Origin: Emmonsiellopsis sp. PD_33
Lineage: Eukaryota; Ascomycota; Eurotiomycetes; Onygenales; Ajellomycetaceae
Assembly: GCA_032988165.1 (NCBI GenBank)
Contig: JANTQF010000029.1
Coordinates: forward strand, 1 to 64,000
Direction of reading: 5' to 3'
Length of the DNA stretch: 64,000 bases
Position numbers and translations under genes: made by a program. Shown here one piece after another: positions 35,723 to 47,609 of the stretch (the first letter of the stretch is position 1; each line of letters opens with the position of its first letter). Below the pieces are notes generated by a model. It was given only the letters and a program-made list of their open reading frames with translations, had not been told where the DNA came from and searched no databases.

Positions 35723-36554
35723 TGTTGCTGATTATTGAATCAGTCTGGCAAACGCCACAGGAACGAAAGGCGATATATTTGAAGTTTGGCCTGTCGACAA
35801 GGAAGAATTGTTGAGGCATCGCAAGCGATAGGAGGGGCATGAGGCTATATTTGCATCGGGACATCTTCCCCCGAGAACCAACCACTGTCCCGCGTCGCCC
35901 CGGACTTGCCGGCCCTAACAACTTAGGCTGTTTAGTCCTGAGGGATGGTCTGGGGTTCGTGGAAAATCTGCCAACTTCCGCCAATGATAATGCTGGCGTC
36001 GTCTCCGGCAGCCACGGGGCGGAAGTTCCCCCACAACGCGTCAAGCTGCTGTCACAACGGTGAGGCAGCCCGGCATTCGAGCCATGAAGAATCTATCCTC
36101 TGGCCATAAAAACATTCGGCATAGAGCCCGAGAGAGCGCTACACGATCTAAAACACGTCGCACGCTAGCTATGAATGGATCCTAACCTCCATGGGTGGTA
36201 TGCTCCGGGGCCAGATCGCCAAAGCGGGGGAATCATTGGTCTGTTGGCATCCGATATCCCCCCGAAGTTCTGGGGTGCGGGATCGAAGAGAGGGAGCTTG
36301 ATCCCCAGGGATGAAAAGGCGGGGGAAATTGGCGAAATTGGCGACGAGGGCGTCAATGATTTGCCTGAATACCATCAAGCTCCACTTTGCAGGGTCTGCT
36401 GTCGACTCTGTCTCTCTCTTTTATATCCCGGGTCTGCCACTGCCATAATGCCCCAGTTTTTTTTTTTTTTTTCCGAATCTGAAGGTCTCGTTGTTGAGCT
36501 TCAATCGTCGGGATTCCACAGTCTATATAGGGAGAATTTGACCCTATCGCAACC
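35723..36554. other. Shared upstream region of the arabinofuranosidase and sugar transporter genes
   Basis: 832 bp between divergent starts. It includes a T-run at about 36456-36471 just upstream of the transporter and the repressor-type site cluster listed separately. I did not find the XlnR-type GGCTAA motif. Confidence 0.5.
36205..36324. promoter_or_regulatory. Five matches to the CreA consensus (SYGGRG)
   Basis: Sites on either strand: CCGGGG 36205-36210, GCGGGG 36224-36229, CTGGGG 36270-36275, CTGGGG on the minus strand at 36303-36308, and GCGGGG 36319-36324. CreA mediates carbon catabolite repression in filamentous ascomycetes and usually needs closely spaced pairs. The spacing here fits, but binding is inferred. 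The cluster is 230-350 bp upstream of the transporter start. Confidence 0.5.
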
Positions 36555-38532
36555 ATGAATCTCCCTCCCAAGTGGTACCAGGTGAGCAACCTGCAACATG
36601 CCTCCATATCTTCTGAAACCGAGGAATGGAAACTGACTGCAAAATAGTTTCTAGTTGGAGTGTTCGCCTCGCTTGGATCTTTCCTTTATGGATGTATGGC
36701 TCTCCTTCCGTCGAGCAAACCCCCTGATCAATTGAACATTGGGCTGGAATCTGACTCCTGTTTCTATCAAAGACGATCTCGGTGTAATCGCAGAGGTTAT
36801 TGCTAGTGAATCATTCATAGCAAAATTTGCCGCAAATGACACAGAAAGGTTCGAGACCCACGTATGCCTAGTCAAGGGCATTGCATAGACTGACTCTTTC
36901 TGCCATCAGTGGATTGGTGGTGTCTATGTTCACCACCGGAGCCTTCTTCGGAGCCGCCTTCGCTGGACCTAGCGGCGACTACCTTGGGCGAAGATACACC
37001 ATTATCATCGGATCTATAATCTTCTGCGTCGGCGGTGCTCTGCAAACGGCCGCTGTAAATATATCATATTTATGGAGCGGCAGATTTCTGGCTGGTCTTG
37101 GGTATGTATGAGGGGATTGAACACCATGAACGCTTTTTTCGGACAGAAGAATGCTAAGAGGACGCCTCCGCAGCGTTGGCTTCCTTGTCATGATCGTTCC
37201 TCTTTACCAGGCTGAGCTTTGCCATCCCAGCATTCGTGGCCGTGTCACCGCCCTTCAGCAGTTCATGCTAGGAGTTGGTGCTCTTTGCGCCTCATGGATC
37301 AGTTATGGAACATACGTCGGCTTTTCGCATACGGATGATGCTCAATGGCGTGTGTCATTGGGTCTACAAGTCGTCCCTGCGGTGATTCTGGGCGCTTTGA
37401 TTATGCTCTTCCCAGAGGTACGTGGAATACAGCTGATTCAAGACGCGAAAACGAAAGGACCATGGGAAAACCATTGATCCCGCCTCATTGCCTCGAATGA
37501 TATTTAAGAACTCCTAAGCTAACAGGTCACACAGTCGCCACGTTGGCTCATCGACCATGGGCGCGAGGCGGAAGGACTCAAAATCCTCGCTAGGCTGCAC
37601 GCACACGGCGATGAGAATAACGCCTGGGTACAGGCAGAGTATAGTCAGATCCAGGAGACCATCACCTACGAGCACGAGCAAGAGGCCAAGTCCTACATTG
37701 AACTGTTCAGGTCGCGTTCTTCCTTCCGCCGGCTCTTCTTGACGTGCGCGCTGCAGGCCTCTATCCAAATGACTGGTGTATCTGCTATACAGTATGAATG
37801 CCCCAATTCGGATGAATATAGATGGATGTATGTCGTGTGTATTTGAACGGAAGCTAATGTGACATGACCCTTTTCAGATACTATTCAGTCACTATCTATG
37901 GCCAGATGGGCATCAAGGGAGCGGACACCCTGAAGTACCAAGCTATCAACTCCATCATTGCCCTGATCGCGCAGTTCCTCTGCATTCTGTTCATCGATAG
38001 GTTCGGACGTAGGTGGCCGTTGATCCTTGGCAACCTTGGCAACATGGTCACCTTCATTGTCGCATGTATACTTCTTGCCAAATTCCCACCGGGAGTAAGC
38101 ACCAACAGTGGCGCGCATTGGGGTTTCATTATCATGACTTGGCTATACAACTTTTCGTTCTCGGCCACCTGTGGACCGTTGTCATGGATTATCCCCGCCG
38201 AGGTGTTCGATACCCGCACCCGATCCAAGGGTGTCTCTATTGCAACCATGATATCGTTCGCCTTCAACACTATGATCGCCCAGATCACGCCAATTGCCAT
38301 GACGAATATTCGGTACCGCTTCTACTTCATCTTCATAATCTGCAACTTCACCAACGCGGTGTTCTTCTGGGCATTGTTGCCGGAAACAGCCAAGAGACCA
38401 TTGGAGGAGATGAATCATCTGTTTACCAATGCGCCTTGGTTTGTACCTGGGATGAAGAAGGAGGATTTCGCGGAAACCGAACTCGAGAAGAAGGTGGAGG
38501 AGCAGGAGATCAAGAGGCAAAGTTCCGTGTAA
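36555..38532 (+). CDS. MFS sugar transporter
   Basis: Proton-coupled hexose/pentose transporter family, plasma membrane, 12 predicted helices. Seven exons: 36555-36581, 36648-36693, 36773-36848, 36910-37101, 37174-37417, 37535-37791 and 37878-38532, 498 residues. Family motifs: GDYLGRRYTIIIG (loop 2-3), PESPRW bridging exons 5-6, QMTGVSAIQYYS in helix 7, DRFGRRWPLILGN (loop 8-9) and PETAKRPLEEMNHLF after helix 12. No signal peptide is expected. One donor is GTTCGA, weaker than usual, at 36849. The substrate cannot be read from sequence; the divergent GH51 gene makes L-arabinose or xylose reasonable guesses. Confidence 0.9.
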
Positions 38533-38965
38533 AGTCGTGGATGATTTTGTACAGTGGTGGTCGAGGCGTATGTATATATAGATGGCTTTGGACGTAGGGG
38601 GGACCTTGTATGAGCGGTGCACTTAACTACCAGGCAGCTTATATGAGCTGTATAGTGAATGGTAAACAGGTCATCAAACCACTTAGTGCATGATTCCAAG
38701 TTGTACGTGTTGGGAGATATGGCCACAGTCCTCAAACGCAAACTAAGATTGTCGAGGCAGGCCAGTTCTGTTCTATGGCTAGTTGTCAAGAGGCAGTGCA
38801 TTACACAACAGCAGCATGAATTTGTTGTAGTCAAGTTCACACCTTTGAGTGATCCTGCAAAGTATACTTGTAAAACGCGCGAAATCACAGGTGCAGATCG
38901 AAGCTCCTTGATCTCCATATGGTGCCAGGCTTCGAAGAAAAGGATTCCAGACAATACGAAGGGTA
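38533..38965. other. Gene-free spacer between convergent genes
   Basis: 3' regions of the sugar transporter and the NIP30-like gene. Nothing further was recognised. Confidence 0.5.
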
Positions 38966-39816
38966 TCAATCATCATCGGAACTGTAGGCACCTAGCCCTA
39001 GTGCAGATGAAGTGGGAGCAGTAGCTGGAATCCGAGGCTTTGTTTGTTCAACAGACGTCTCAGTGGCGTGTTTAGTCTCGGCTTTTCCCGGTATTTTAGC
39101 GTCCTTTTCTGGTTCAGGAGAGGACTGCGCCGGCCGCGATGCAGTATCGGATGATGCTTTGCTAATGGTAGACGACTTAACGTCTGTCGAGGAGCTTTTC
39201 CTCAGCTTCACACCAGGCAAAGCTTCCTTATCCTTCCCCCTTCTCCTTTTCCGACCGCTGGTAGTCCATTGTTCTTCGTCTGGAGGTGAACCAGCCTTGG
39301 TACCATTTGAATCTGCCACACCCGAGATATCTGTCCCAGCTATGAAGGTTTTGTCCATCTGCTGGCGCTGTCGATGGAAAACCTCAAGTTGCTCCATGGT
39401 TTCCCGTTTCAGAGCGGCCTCCTGGGCGCGTGTTGATTCCAGCACCGAGTCCAGAAATTCAACCTCATCGTCGTCCAGTGATCGGAATTGGTTTTTGAGT
39501 TTTATGGATTCCTCGAACGCGTCTTGCTTGGCCGCTGTTGGTCCCGAAATGTAGAGTTAGCGAGCTGTGGGAATTTGGTCCATTCGGGGCTCCGTTCTGG
39601 GATGCATAGGTACGGCGCCGAATTGATTGCATAAAAGCAACATTGCTGACCTTTGTTCTGCTGTAGAATCTCATAGAGACTTTTCCCGCCGTCCTGTTTC
39701 CCCTCCTCCGCCTTTCTTCTCCGCTCTGCTTCGAGCTCCTGTTGGGCCTTCAGCCACTCCTCGTCTCTTGTAGGAGGGTCTTCGGTGGTGCCTGCGCTGA
39801 CGAATCCGGACGACAT
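38966..39816 (-). CDS. NIP30/FAM192A-like nuclear protein
   Basis: Minus-strand exons are 39816-39651 and 39534-38966 (116-bp intron), 244 residues. The N-terminal about 110 residues match the NIP30 domain: SSGFVSAGTT, GKSLYEILQQNK across the splice, then LKNQFRSLDDDEVEFLDSVLES. In animals this protein (PSME3IP1/PIP30) binds the proteasome activator PA28-gamma; the fungal role is unknown. The rest is disordered, with a basic GRKRRRGKDKE stretch that could be a nuclear signal and an acidic YSSDDD end. It is divergent from the gene at 40105, with 288 bp between the starts. Confidence 0.85.
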
Positions 39817-40104
39817 GTCACCTCAGCATGCATAGAATGGTGACTGGGGAATGAAGGTACTGCAATGAATGTTTAATCCATTGGGTGCAGGTTTAAAGCA
39901 GTTCAGGATAAATTGGAGTATTCAACTCCACAAGCTTTCTTGAGGGTTTGTTGGTTAGGACGGAGAATAGTTAATCCGAGTACAAACTGCACCGCCACAA
40001 GCTGAGTCAGCCACAGCCACCAGCCACTGGCCATTACATCAGTCATCAATCTGTCAGGCTGCCCTTCTCCTCTTCAACCTCCAACCCCTTGAGGAACAGC
40101 AGCC

Positions 40105-41488
40105 ATGGCCCCGTCAAGCGGCCATCAACTGCTGCCAAAGATTTGGCGGGCTGCCAGGTAGGTCTTGAGTGTTGCCATTGTCATACTGATGGTCACTTGC
40201 TAACAGCCAGCGCAGATTCGCCTTCGAGAAGGCCACCAGAGCCGTCAACAAGGCCAGAGTCGAAGCCGAGCCAACCCGGCTTGCACCCCAACCAATATAT
40301 GCCCGAGTATCACCGCGTCAACCTATTAACCGCATTGCTGCTATTCGCCAGAACCAGAGCCGTTACTTCAGTACCGCTCGATACTCTTTCCGCGTCACTT
40401 CTACAACCCTCCGAGCCTCCAAGATCGGTGCTGCCGTCAGTCGTATAACCACCAGATCGCCCTTTGCATCGACATTGCGCCCTAATCTCACGGGTGGAGC
40501 ATTTTGCCGAACAGCTGGCGGATATGCCCTTGGTGCTGGCCGTCTTGGCGGCGCAAGATATTTCTCAAATGGCCCCGCAACCCCCGCTCAAGTTGTCCAA
40601 AATGTGTCTGCTGGGGTTCGTGCCTTTTGGCTCTCTGGACAGAGGGCCAGATTTGACGGAGTAGACCCGAAAACGGGACGCAAACAGTATCGAGCCGTCA
40701 CTACTTTACAGGAGGAGACGGGTCGCAAAATGCAGGCCATCCCGCGCAACACTCCTGGATCTTATATTGACTTTAGCCTCTCCCCCACGATAACTGCGTT
40801 CGCCCGCTTTTCCTCGCAGGAAAAATCAACGGTTACCGATGCTCCTCAAGCTATAACATTGAATAGCGATAACATTATGGACTTCCTCTCTGTTGATTTC
40901 GCTCGTGCCTTGAAAGATTTCGCTGCGGTCTTGAATGACCTGAAACGGCTTTCAACCCTTGGCGACTTGCCGCTATCACTCCATGATCAATCCACACTGC
41001 GGGTCCGATTCCCTGGCTGCGATGCGGAATCCGTTGAGCGGCTATGCAACGAAGTTGGACTGCAAAGAGGCGTGATCCGTCAGGATGAAGATTTCGAATC
41101 ACAGAATGGCGCGGAAATGGCGCTTTTATTCCCGTTTGCTCCAAGCTATGTGGATTCGGAATCTCAATTGTTTTCTATTGGCGGACGCGAGCATTCATCC
41201 TCAGACATGTTGAACTGGCGCCATATGATGTCATCCGAAGAAATCGAACCTTCGCCTCTTACCACTGGTCAGGGTTACCATTTTGTGGGAAGTGACGAGC
41301 AAAACCCGTGGGCTCATTCGCCGTCGCCTTCAGGTTATTCTAGTATGGACATTAGTGAACTGGGCGATCGAGCTTTTTTCCCCGACATGACGGAGATCAG
41401 ACCCTGCCGCCCACCATCCAACCACGGAAGTTTTCAAGGGATTTACAGGTTTATCGAAGAGTGCGATCGAGCGAAACGCTCATCTTAG
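40105..41488 (+). CDS. Conserved fungal protein, possibly mitochondrial; function unknown
   Basis: Exons are 40105-40157 and 40207-41488 (49-bp intron), 444 residues. The N-terminus (APSSGHQLLPKIWRAASQRRF) and the following about 100 residues are basic and Ser/Arg-rich with FSTARYSFR-like motifs, suggesting mitochondrial import. The central part has a SYIDFSLSPTITAFARFS segment, and the C-terminal third is acidic and disordered. I recall fungal proteins with this N-terminus being labelled casein kinase II beta 2 subunit in databases. None of the CK2-beta zinc-finger cysteines are present, so that label is probably wrong and may have spread because true CK2-beta is the next gene downstream. 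Confidence 0.7.
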
Positions 41489-42160
41489 TCTCGACGACAA
41501 TTTTCTTTTGTGTTTGATTTGCAAGTTATTACAGCGTTTGTGTTTTCAAGAATGACCCTCTCCTCCCTATGTGTATATTCCCCCTGACAATAGTCGGCAT
41601 TTGAGGTCTGATTCTAGAGCCTCTGTGCCTGTATTTACGATCTATACCAATTTTACAATGCAATAGTATACCCAGACTATTTAGTCCTCAGTCGTATCCA
41701 ATTTCCCATCTTGCGTAGATTCCAACGCCATATTGAATGTTTGGGCTGTGCGGTGTGCATAGCCTGCACGTGCGTGGTGATAACGTGCCCCGCCCCATCA
41801 CCCTCCGACATATCTCCATCATATCAGTTCGATCCCGGCTTCCCACACCAGATCCCACCAAACTCCCCTTGAACAACACCAGACCCGTCCTGCGTTTCCG
41901 CCCATTTATATCGCATTCCCAGAGCCGGCATTTAGATCACCAGCGCGCACCCCTTCCGGCCCTTCGCGACACACGAGCCCATCACTGCAGAGGCTCGAAA
42001 AGCCACCACCAAATAAGAAAAACACAAAATCCCAACCGCACGACATCAACCAACCAACCAGTCAAGCCCTCAGCGATACTGGGTTATAGACCCCAGGGCA
42101 GCATCCGTTAGTTCATACCGCAGACGCCCCAATCCAGAAAAAGGCAAACGAGAAGGAAAT
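41489..42160. other. Gene-free spacer
   Basis: Upstream region of the CK2-beta gene, reading in the same direction as both neighbours. It contains a CACGTG-like GCACGTGCG near 41765. No other gene was seen. Confidence 0.45.
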
Positions 42161-43500
42161 ATGGAGGATTTTAATAGCGAGACTGAAAGCGATTATACAA
42201 GTTATTGGAGAGACTGGGTGAGTTCAAACCCCCGTTTGCTATGGGGGTTTTTGCGGCACGGCGCTATTTTCTTGTTATGTTACCTGGGGGGGAGTGCGGT
42301 GGAACGGTTGTTGGAGGGGTGTTTGGTGGTGGTGGTTGGGTTGGTTTTGCCGATTGCTGTTTCTCGAGGGATATCCAGGGTCAATGGTAGACCGGGGGAT
42401 TCGCTTGTGCTTTGAAATATTTTGAAGAGTTTCGGGGAAAGGCTGGTGGGGGCAGGACTATTGAGATGATGGATGGGTGATGACGGAGATTATTCCCACG
42501 CCAGCGTGCGCTGGGTGGAACAGTGGATATGGGGATACGGTTGGGTTGCAAATATAGAACCCGAGCAGCCTTTGCGCGCGTGCTACGAGGACGATTTCCC
42601 CGGTCGATAGCAAACAAGCAAGATCTGGGGAATTGGGGAAGGATATACAGTCCGACGTTTGATTGCTCTGGATTTGGCTAACAGTTTATCATTTTTTGAA
42701 ACTATAGTTTATTTCTTCTCGAGGAAACGAGTACTTCTGCGAGATCGATGAGGAATACCTTACTGATCGATTCAACCTTACGGGTCTGAACACGGAGGTC
42801 CAGTACTACCAATATGCGCTCGATCTAGTAACGGATGTTTTCGACCTCGATGCGGATGATGATCTGAGGGAACAAATCGAGAAGTCGGCACGGCATCTAT
42901 ACGGGCTGGTGCATGCCCGATACATTGTCACGACTAGAGGGTTGGCGAAGATGGTAATCTACTCCAAATGAGAAACCAAGCAACAAAGAGCTAACAAAAG
43001 GAACACAGCTAGAGAAATACAAAAAGGCCGATTTTGGCAAATGCCCCCGTGTCCTCTGTGACCAACACCCGCTCCTCCCCATGGGCCTCTCCGACATCCC
43101 AGGCGTAAAATCCGTCAAGCTCTACTGCGCCAAATGTGAAGACATCTACAATCCCAAATCCTCTCGCCACGCCGCCATCGACGGCGCCTACTTCGGCTCC
43201 TCTTTCCACAACATCCTCTTCCAAGTCTACCCGGGCCTGCTTCCCGAAAAGTCCCAACGTCGCCATGAACCCCGCGTGTTTGGCTTCCGCGTCCACGCCA
43301 GCGCAGCGCTTGCGAGATGGCAGGATCGGAAACGGGATGAGATGAAGGTACGGCTGCGGAAGACGAAGTTGGAGAGCCCGTTTATTGAGGATAAGGAGGC
43401 TGAGGAGGAGGATGAAGATATTGCCGATTCCGGGATCGGGGATTTGGATAGGAGGGGGAAGCCGATGATGGAGGCTGAAGGGCGAATGGATGTTGCTTGA
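42161..43500 (+). CDS. ckb: Casein kinase 2 regulatory beta subunit
   Basis: CK2-beta dimerises through a zinc finger and holds two catalytic alpha subunits. Exons are 42161-42217, 42708-42953 and 43009-43500, 264 residues. The N-terminus SETESDYTSYWRDW joins FISSRGNEYFCEIDEEYL across a 490-bp intron, the longest in this window. The four zinc ligands are visible as CPRVLC (113, 118) and LYCAKC (141, 144). DIPGVKSVKLYC, SSRHAAIDGAYFGSSF and the acidic loop DLDADDD are all conserved. The C-terminal about 60 residues are acidic and unlike the animal protein, as usual in fungi. Confidence 0.95.
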
Positions 43501-44714
43501 ATTCAAATAGGTTTTATTATCTTAATGAATGAAGGCGTTGGTTGGGGAATTTCATCCTAGGCCTGGAGGGACAGAGAGTTTCCTCCTAGATGGTCTAAAG
43601 AGGGATTTTCTTGATTTTTAAATATACAGCAGCGGGGCGTTTGAGTTTTTCTATTTTGACTTCTGTGATGTGTCAAGGCATTTTTAGGATGCATTGGTAT
43701 TCCCTTTTCTTCCCCCTACCCCGTGTTTTCTTGATTATTGTATGGAGAAAGATGGAAAATTTGGGTGTTTGGGCATTTTGATCTTCGTTTCATGGGGTAC
43801 TTTAACTTGTTTATAAATAATTTAGAGATAACGATGATATCGCTTTCAATTTGGTCTCGGTAGACTTGTTCCCCTTTCCTCATCGAAGGCCAATCTACCT
43901 CCCAGGCTCACGACTCCTCACGAGATCAGAATCGATTTCTGCAGAATGCCCCTCGTTCCATACCTACGTCACGTCGGTTATGCAAAATTTTGGAAACATC
44001 AGCCAAGGGGAAGTACCGAGCACCATGAGTCCATGACTGCCTACCGGAAACTTTCAACCATTGCGGTAGTACCCCGTATATCGGTTATCGGCAATCTGAT
44101 ATTGACCTTGCCCTTGGGCCTGGGGACAAAACTGAACCTTAATTGAAGGACTCTAAGCACTAGGACGCGTAGGCCTTGAGGTGATAGGTCCCAAGGATTC
44201 CTTTTAGTTAACAGCCCTGATCCACCCCCTCGGGTATCCCTCCTGCGGGCCTTTGTCTCGTATTAGAAGTTCGAGAGGAGGGGGTCAGGGGGGTGTTGGT
44301 ATCGGAGAACGTAATAGGAGTGCAAGATCGATAATGTGCGTTGTCTATAGTACTAATGGGGTTCTATAGAGATTGCCTCAGATTGCACAAGATATTATTA
44401 ACCTCGGCGTCGATGAACATCAAAAAGCCCCCAGGATTTTCCTTGCTGCCCAGCTAACAAGCTTTTGCGGGGGAGGAAGGTTAGGCGAAGGAGAATTGAC
44501 GTTTAGCTACCAAATAGCCAGACAGCTAGTCAGCTAGTTAGCTGGATTGGGGAGGATAGACACTGGTGCATCGGCTATGACAATTGTATATCACGGCTAT
44601 GGGTAAATTTTGTTGATATATGCCTGCGTCTGATCACCTCGATCGATTCGACAACAAAAATCTCAGAGTTCATTGAACAGACACAGTCGAGCTATTAAAT
44701 GCCCAAGGACAAAA
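43501..44714. other. Gene-free spacer
   Basis: 1.2 kb between CK2-beta and the second sugar transporter. Frames are broken and no motif was recognised. A GCTAGT/CAGCTA-type short repeat lies near 44521-44545. Confidence 0.45.
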
Positions 44715-46769
44715 ATGGGACATAGAAGCTCGCGAAACCCATACAACGTGGCCGTTGTGGCCTTTGTGGCTTTGGGCTCTTTGGCATTTGGATATGCGGC
44801 GAGTATCATCTCAACGACGCTGGCACAGCCGTCGTTCATGTATGTGATGCCTCATGTTCCCACTCCCCTCCATTCGATTGATTGGATTGTGATACATCCT
44901 GGTCTTCTGGTTTGAAAGATACCTACTAAAGCGGGGAATTGCGCTCTATCTTCCATACTGACGAGATATTCTCAGAGCGTATTTCAACATGGACAAGCGA
45001 TCCAACACGGCCGCTATCCAAGGCGCCATGAACGGGTTATATACCGCCGGCGGGTTCTTCGGGGCGCTTCTGTCGTCCTGGCTGGCAGAGAGATTCGGAC
45101 GGAAGAAGACGATCTTCGGCGCCTGTGTGACTTCCACCATTGGCGGTGCGTTGCAGGCTGGCTCTGTTGATATTGGGATGTTTATATTCGTCAGGTTTAT
45201 TTCGGGGTTTGGTGTTGGTGCGTCCTTAAGAATATTTAATCCCATTTGCTCTGCTTGAGATAATCTGACTTGACTTTGTTTCTAGGCATGATATTGGTTC
45301 TGATCCCGCTGTACCAAACCGAGATATCTCCTCCGCATTCGCGGGGGATGATGGTCGGTTTACACGGCGTTTTGATCACGGTTGGTTATTGTTCGTCGAG
45401 TTGGGTTGGGTTTGGATTCTATTTTGTCAATGCGAATGGAACACAGTGGCGCATTCCGCTTGCTATACAGGCATTTCCACCATTGATTTTATCTGTGGGC
45501 GTTCTATTTTTGCCTGAATCTCCGCGGTGGCGTAAGTTATCATCATGGGAATGCTTACTGTGTTCGATCTCTCTTTTGTTGCATTTTTGGCTGACCCAGC
45601 AACTCTATGGCAGTGATATCCAAGGGACGGCCCGAAGAGGCATTGAAGATCGTGGAACGACTCCATCGTGACGAGACAGATCCGGATGACGTATTCGCGT
45701 ATAGGGAATACCAGCAAATCAAGCAGCAGTTTGAGATCGACAAGAAAAACGAGGTCTCCTGGAAGGAGATGTTTGTTAAGAAGTCGTACCGCAAACGGTT
45801 GATTATTGGTTTCATGGTAATGTTTGCGTCACAGACGACTGGTACGACAGTTATCAATAGTGCGTATTCTCCTCTTTCCTAGATGTGATAATGATATGTC
45901 GCTGATACCCATGTCTAAAACATAGATTATGGACCGCTGCTGTACGGCTCGTTGGGCTTCGATACGTCCAAACAGCTGCTCATAGCCTCATGTTGGATCA
46001 CCCTGGCGTTGGTCGGGAACTGCTTCAATGCCCTGACTCTAGATCGCATTGGACGCGTACGAGCTCTCCAGATCGGCTGGATAGGTGATCTCGTGGCCTT
46101 GATAGGAGAATGTGTTGCTTTGAGCAACTATCAGCAGACAGGATCACAAAAGGCGGCCATCGCCAGCGTCGCATTTCTCTTCGTCCATATATTCTTTTTC
46201 AGCTTCAATGTCGACGCCACCTCATAGTCAGTTTCTGTCCCGCCCTCGCTTTCTGTTGTCCATTTCGCTTGTGTCGTGTGCCGTTTTTCCACGTTTTGTC
46301 CTTGGGTACTGATGTTCTGGTAGTGTGTATGTTGGGGAGATATTCCCAACGCATATTCGTGCGAAAGGCATGGCGGCCTCGATATCTGGATATTTCTTAT
46401 CCCTGCTCATATACCTTGAGAGTGGACCGACGGCCTTTGCCAATATAGAGTGGAAGTAAGTTTCTCCCGTCTCTTCTCCCTTCGAATTCTTTTCTTCTCA
46501 GCGGTCCGGCTCTTCTCCCAACAGGCTTTGGAGATTTGACATTCTGACAATCTAACCTTCCCCGCCCATTTATTAGATTTTACCTCGTCTTCCTGGTTGG
46601 CATATTCCTATTCATCATTCCGACATTCTGGTATTATCCAGAAACCAAAGGCCTCTCACTTGAAGAAATAAACAGACTTTTTGACGACGAGGTGGCGGAG
46701 GTAAATCTGTACGACAACAGTGCTGTCAAAGATGTTGGCCATGCGGAGGAGGTGGAGAAGAAAGAATAG
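44715..46769 (+). CDS. Second MFS sugar transporter
   Basis: Seven exons: 44715-44839, 44976-45217, 45286-45531, 45614-45859, 45926-46226, 46324-46455 and 46577-46769, 494 residues. Motifs: ERFGRKKTIFGA (loop 2-3), PESPRW then LISKGRPEEALKIV across the splice at 45531/45614, TLDRIGRVRALQIG (loop 8-9, with Ile replacing Phe in the usual FGRR), YVGEIFPTHIRAKG and YPETKGLSLEEINRLFD. It is clearly distinct from the transporter at 36555, so not a recent tandem copy. It lies directly beside the decayed mobile element, whose left end starts about 175 bp after its stop. Confidence 0.9.
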
Positions 46770-46954
46770 TAGAAGAGCAATAGTGGTACCTAGTACCACA
46801 GAGCCCAATATATCTCGTGCTCAGGTCTTGCACTCGAGGTTGTGCGAACAACATTTTATATACCACGTGATGTATATAGATTTCCATACCAGAATTTGGT
46901 GGCAATTTTAAATGCTGGATTTACAGTTAATCCACAGTCTACATTGGGCCCACC

Positions 46955-47012
46955 ATCAACCAACTGTCAACTGACTGTCAACTTCCAATTAAACAGTCAG
47001 TTGACTGTCAAG
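46955..47012. repeat. Left-end subterminal palindromic repeats of the element
   Basis: Three copies of GACTGTCAA or its near-complement within about 60 bp, including the palindrome GTCAGTTGACTG. The same motifs recur at the right end (55090-55310). Confidence 0.65.
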
Positions 47013-47609
47013 TCATATAAAATGTAGATTTTAGTTAAATGTTGGATAGATCCCAACTGTAGTTAGTAAATTACTATTATCCTGATAAAACCATTGGAGA
47101 ATTAGTTGATGGTTGTATAGAGTAGTTAACAGAGCTATATAATAGTTAATAGAGCTATGAAAGTTAAATCACTGATTTCACTCTAATGCCTCTGAATCTA
47201 CTCCTTTTTTCTATATATTTATTATCTAGCAGTATAGATCTTCTCAATCTCACTTTTAAATAATATATATAAGTAAATTTAAATGTAAGATCAGTATTTA
47301 AGTTATATAACTATAATATTTAATATTTTACATTCTAAATTGAAGTTACTCTAAGCCCTAATCTTATTACTAGATAATTTATTCACTGCCTTACATGTTA
47401 TTACTCATCACATAAAATAAAATATCTCATCTTTACTTTCTTCTCTTCTCTTCTCTTTTCCTCAAGCACCTCAAAGAAGAGTCTAACTATATCCTCCCCT
47501 CTTTATTCATTATTGTCTGCTGCTCCTCCAACCAGTAAGTACTCTAAATGATGCATTAGAATATGTAAATTCAGAAAAAAGCTGATGATAGAATAGTAGA
47601 ATTGCCAGT

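Noticed and set aside
36848..36860. tRNA B-box-like GGTTCGAGACC
   Set aside because: It lies at a splice donor inside the sugar transporter gene; no matching A-box, anticodon arm or acceptor stem was found nearby.
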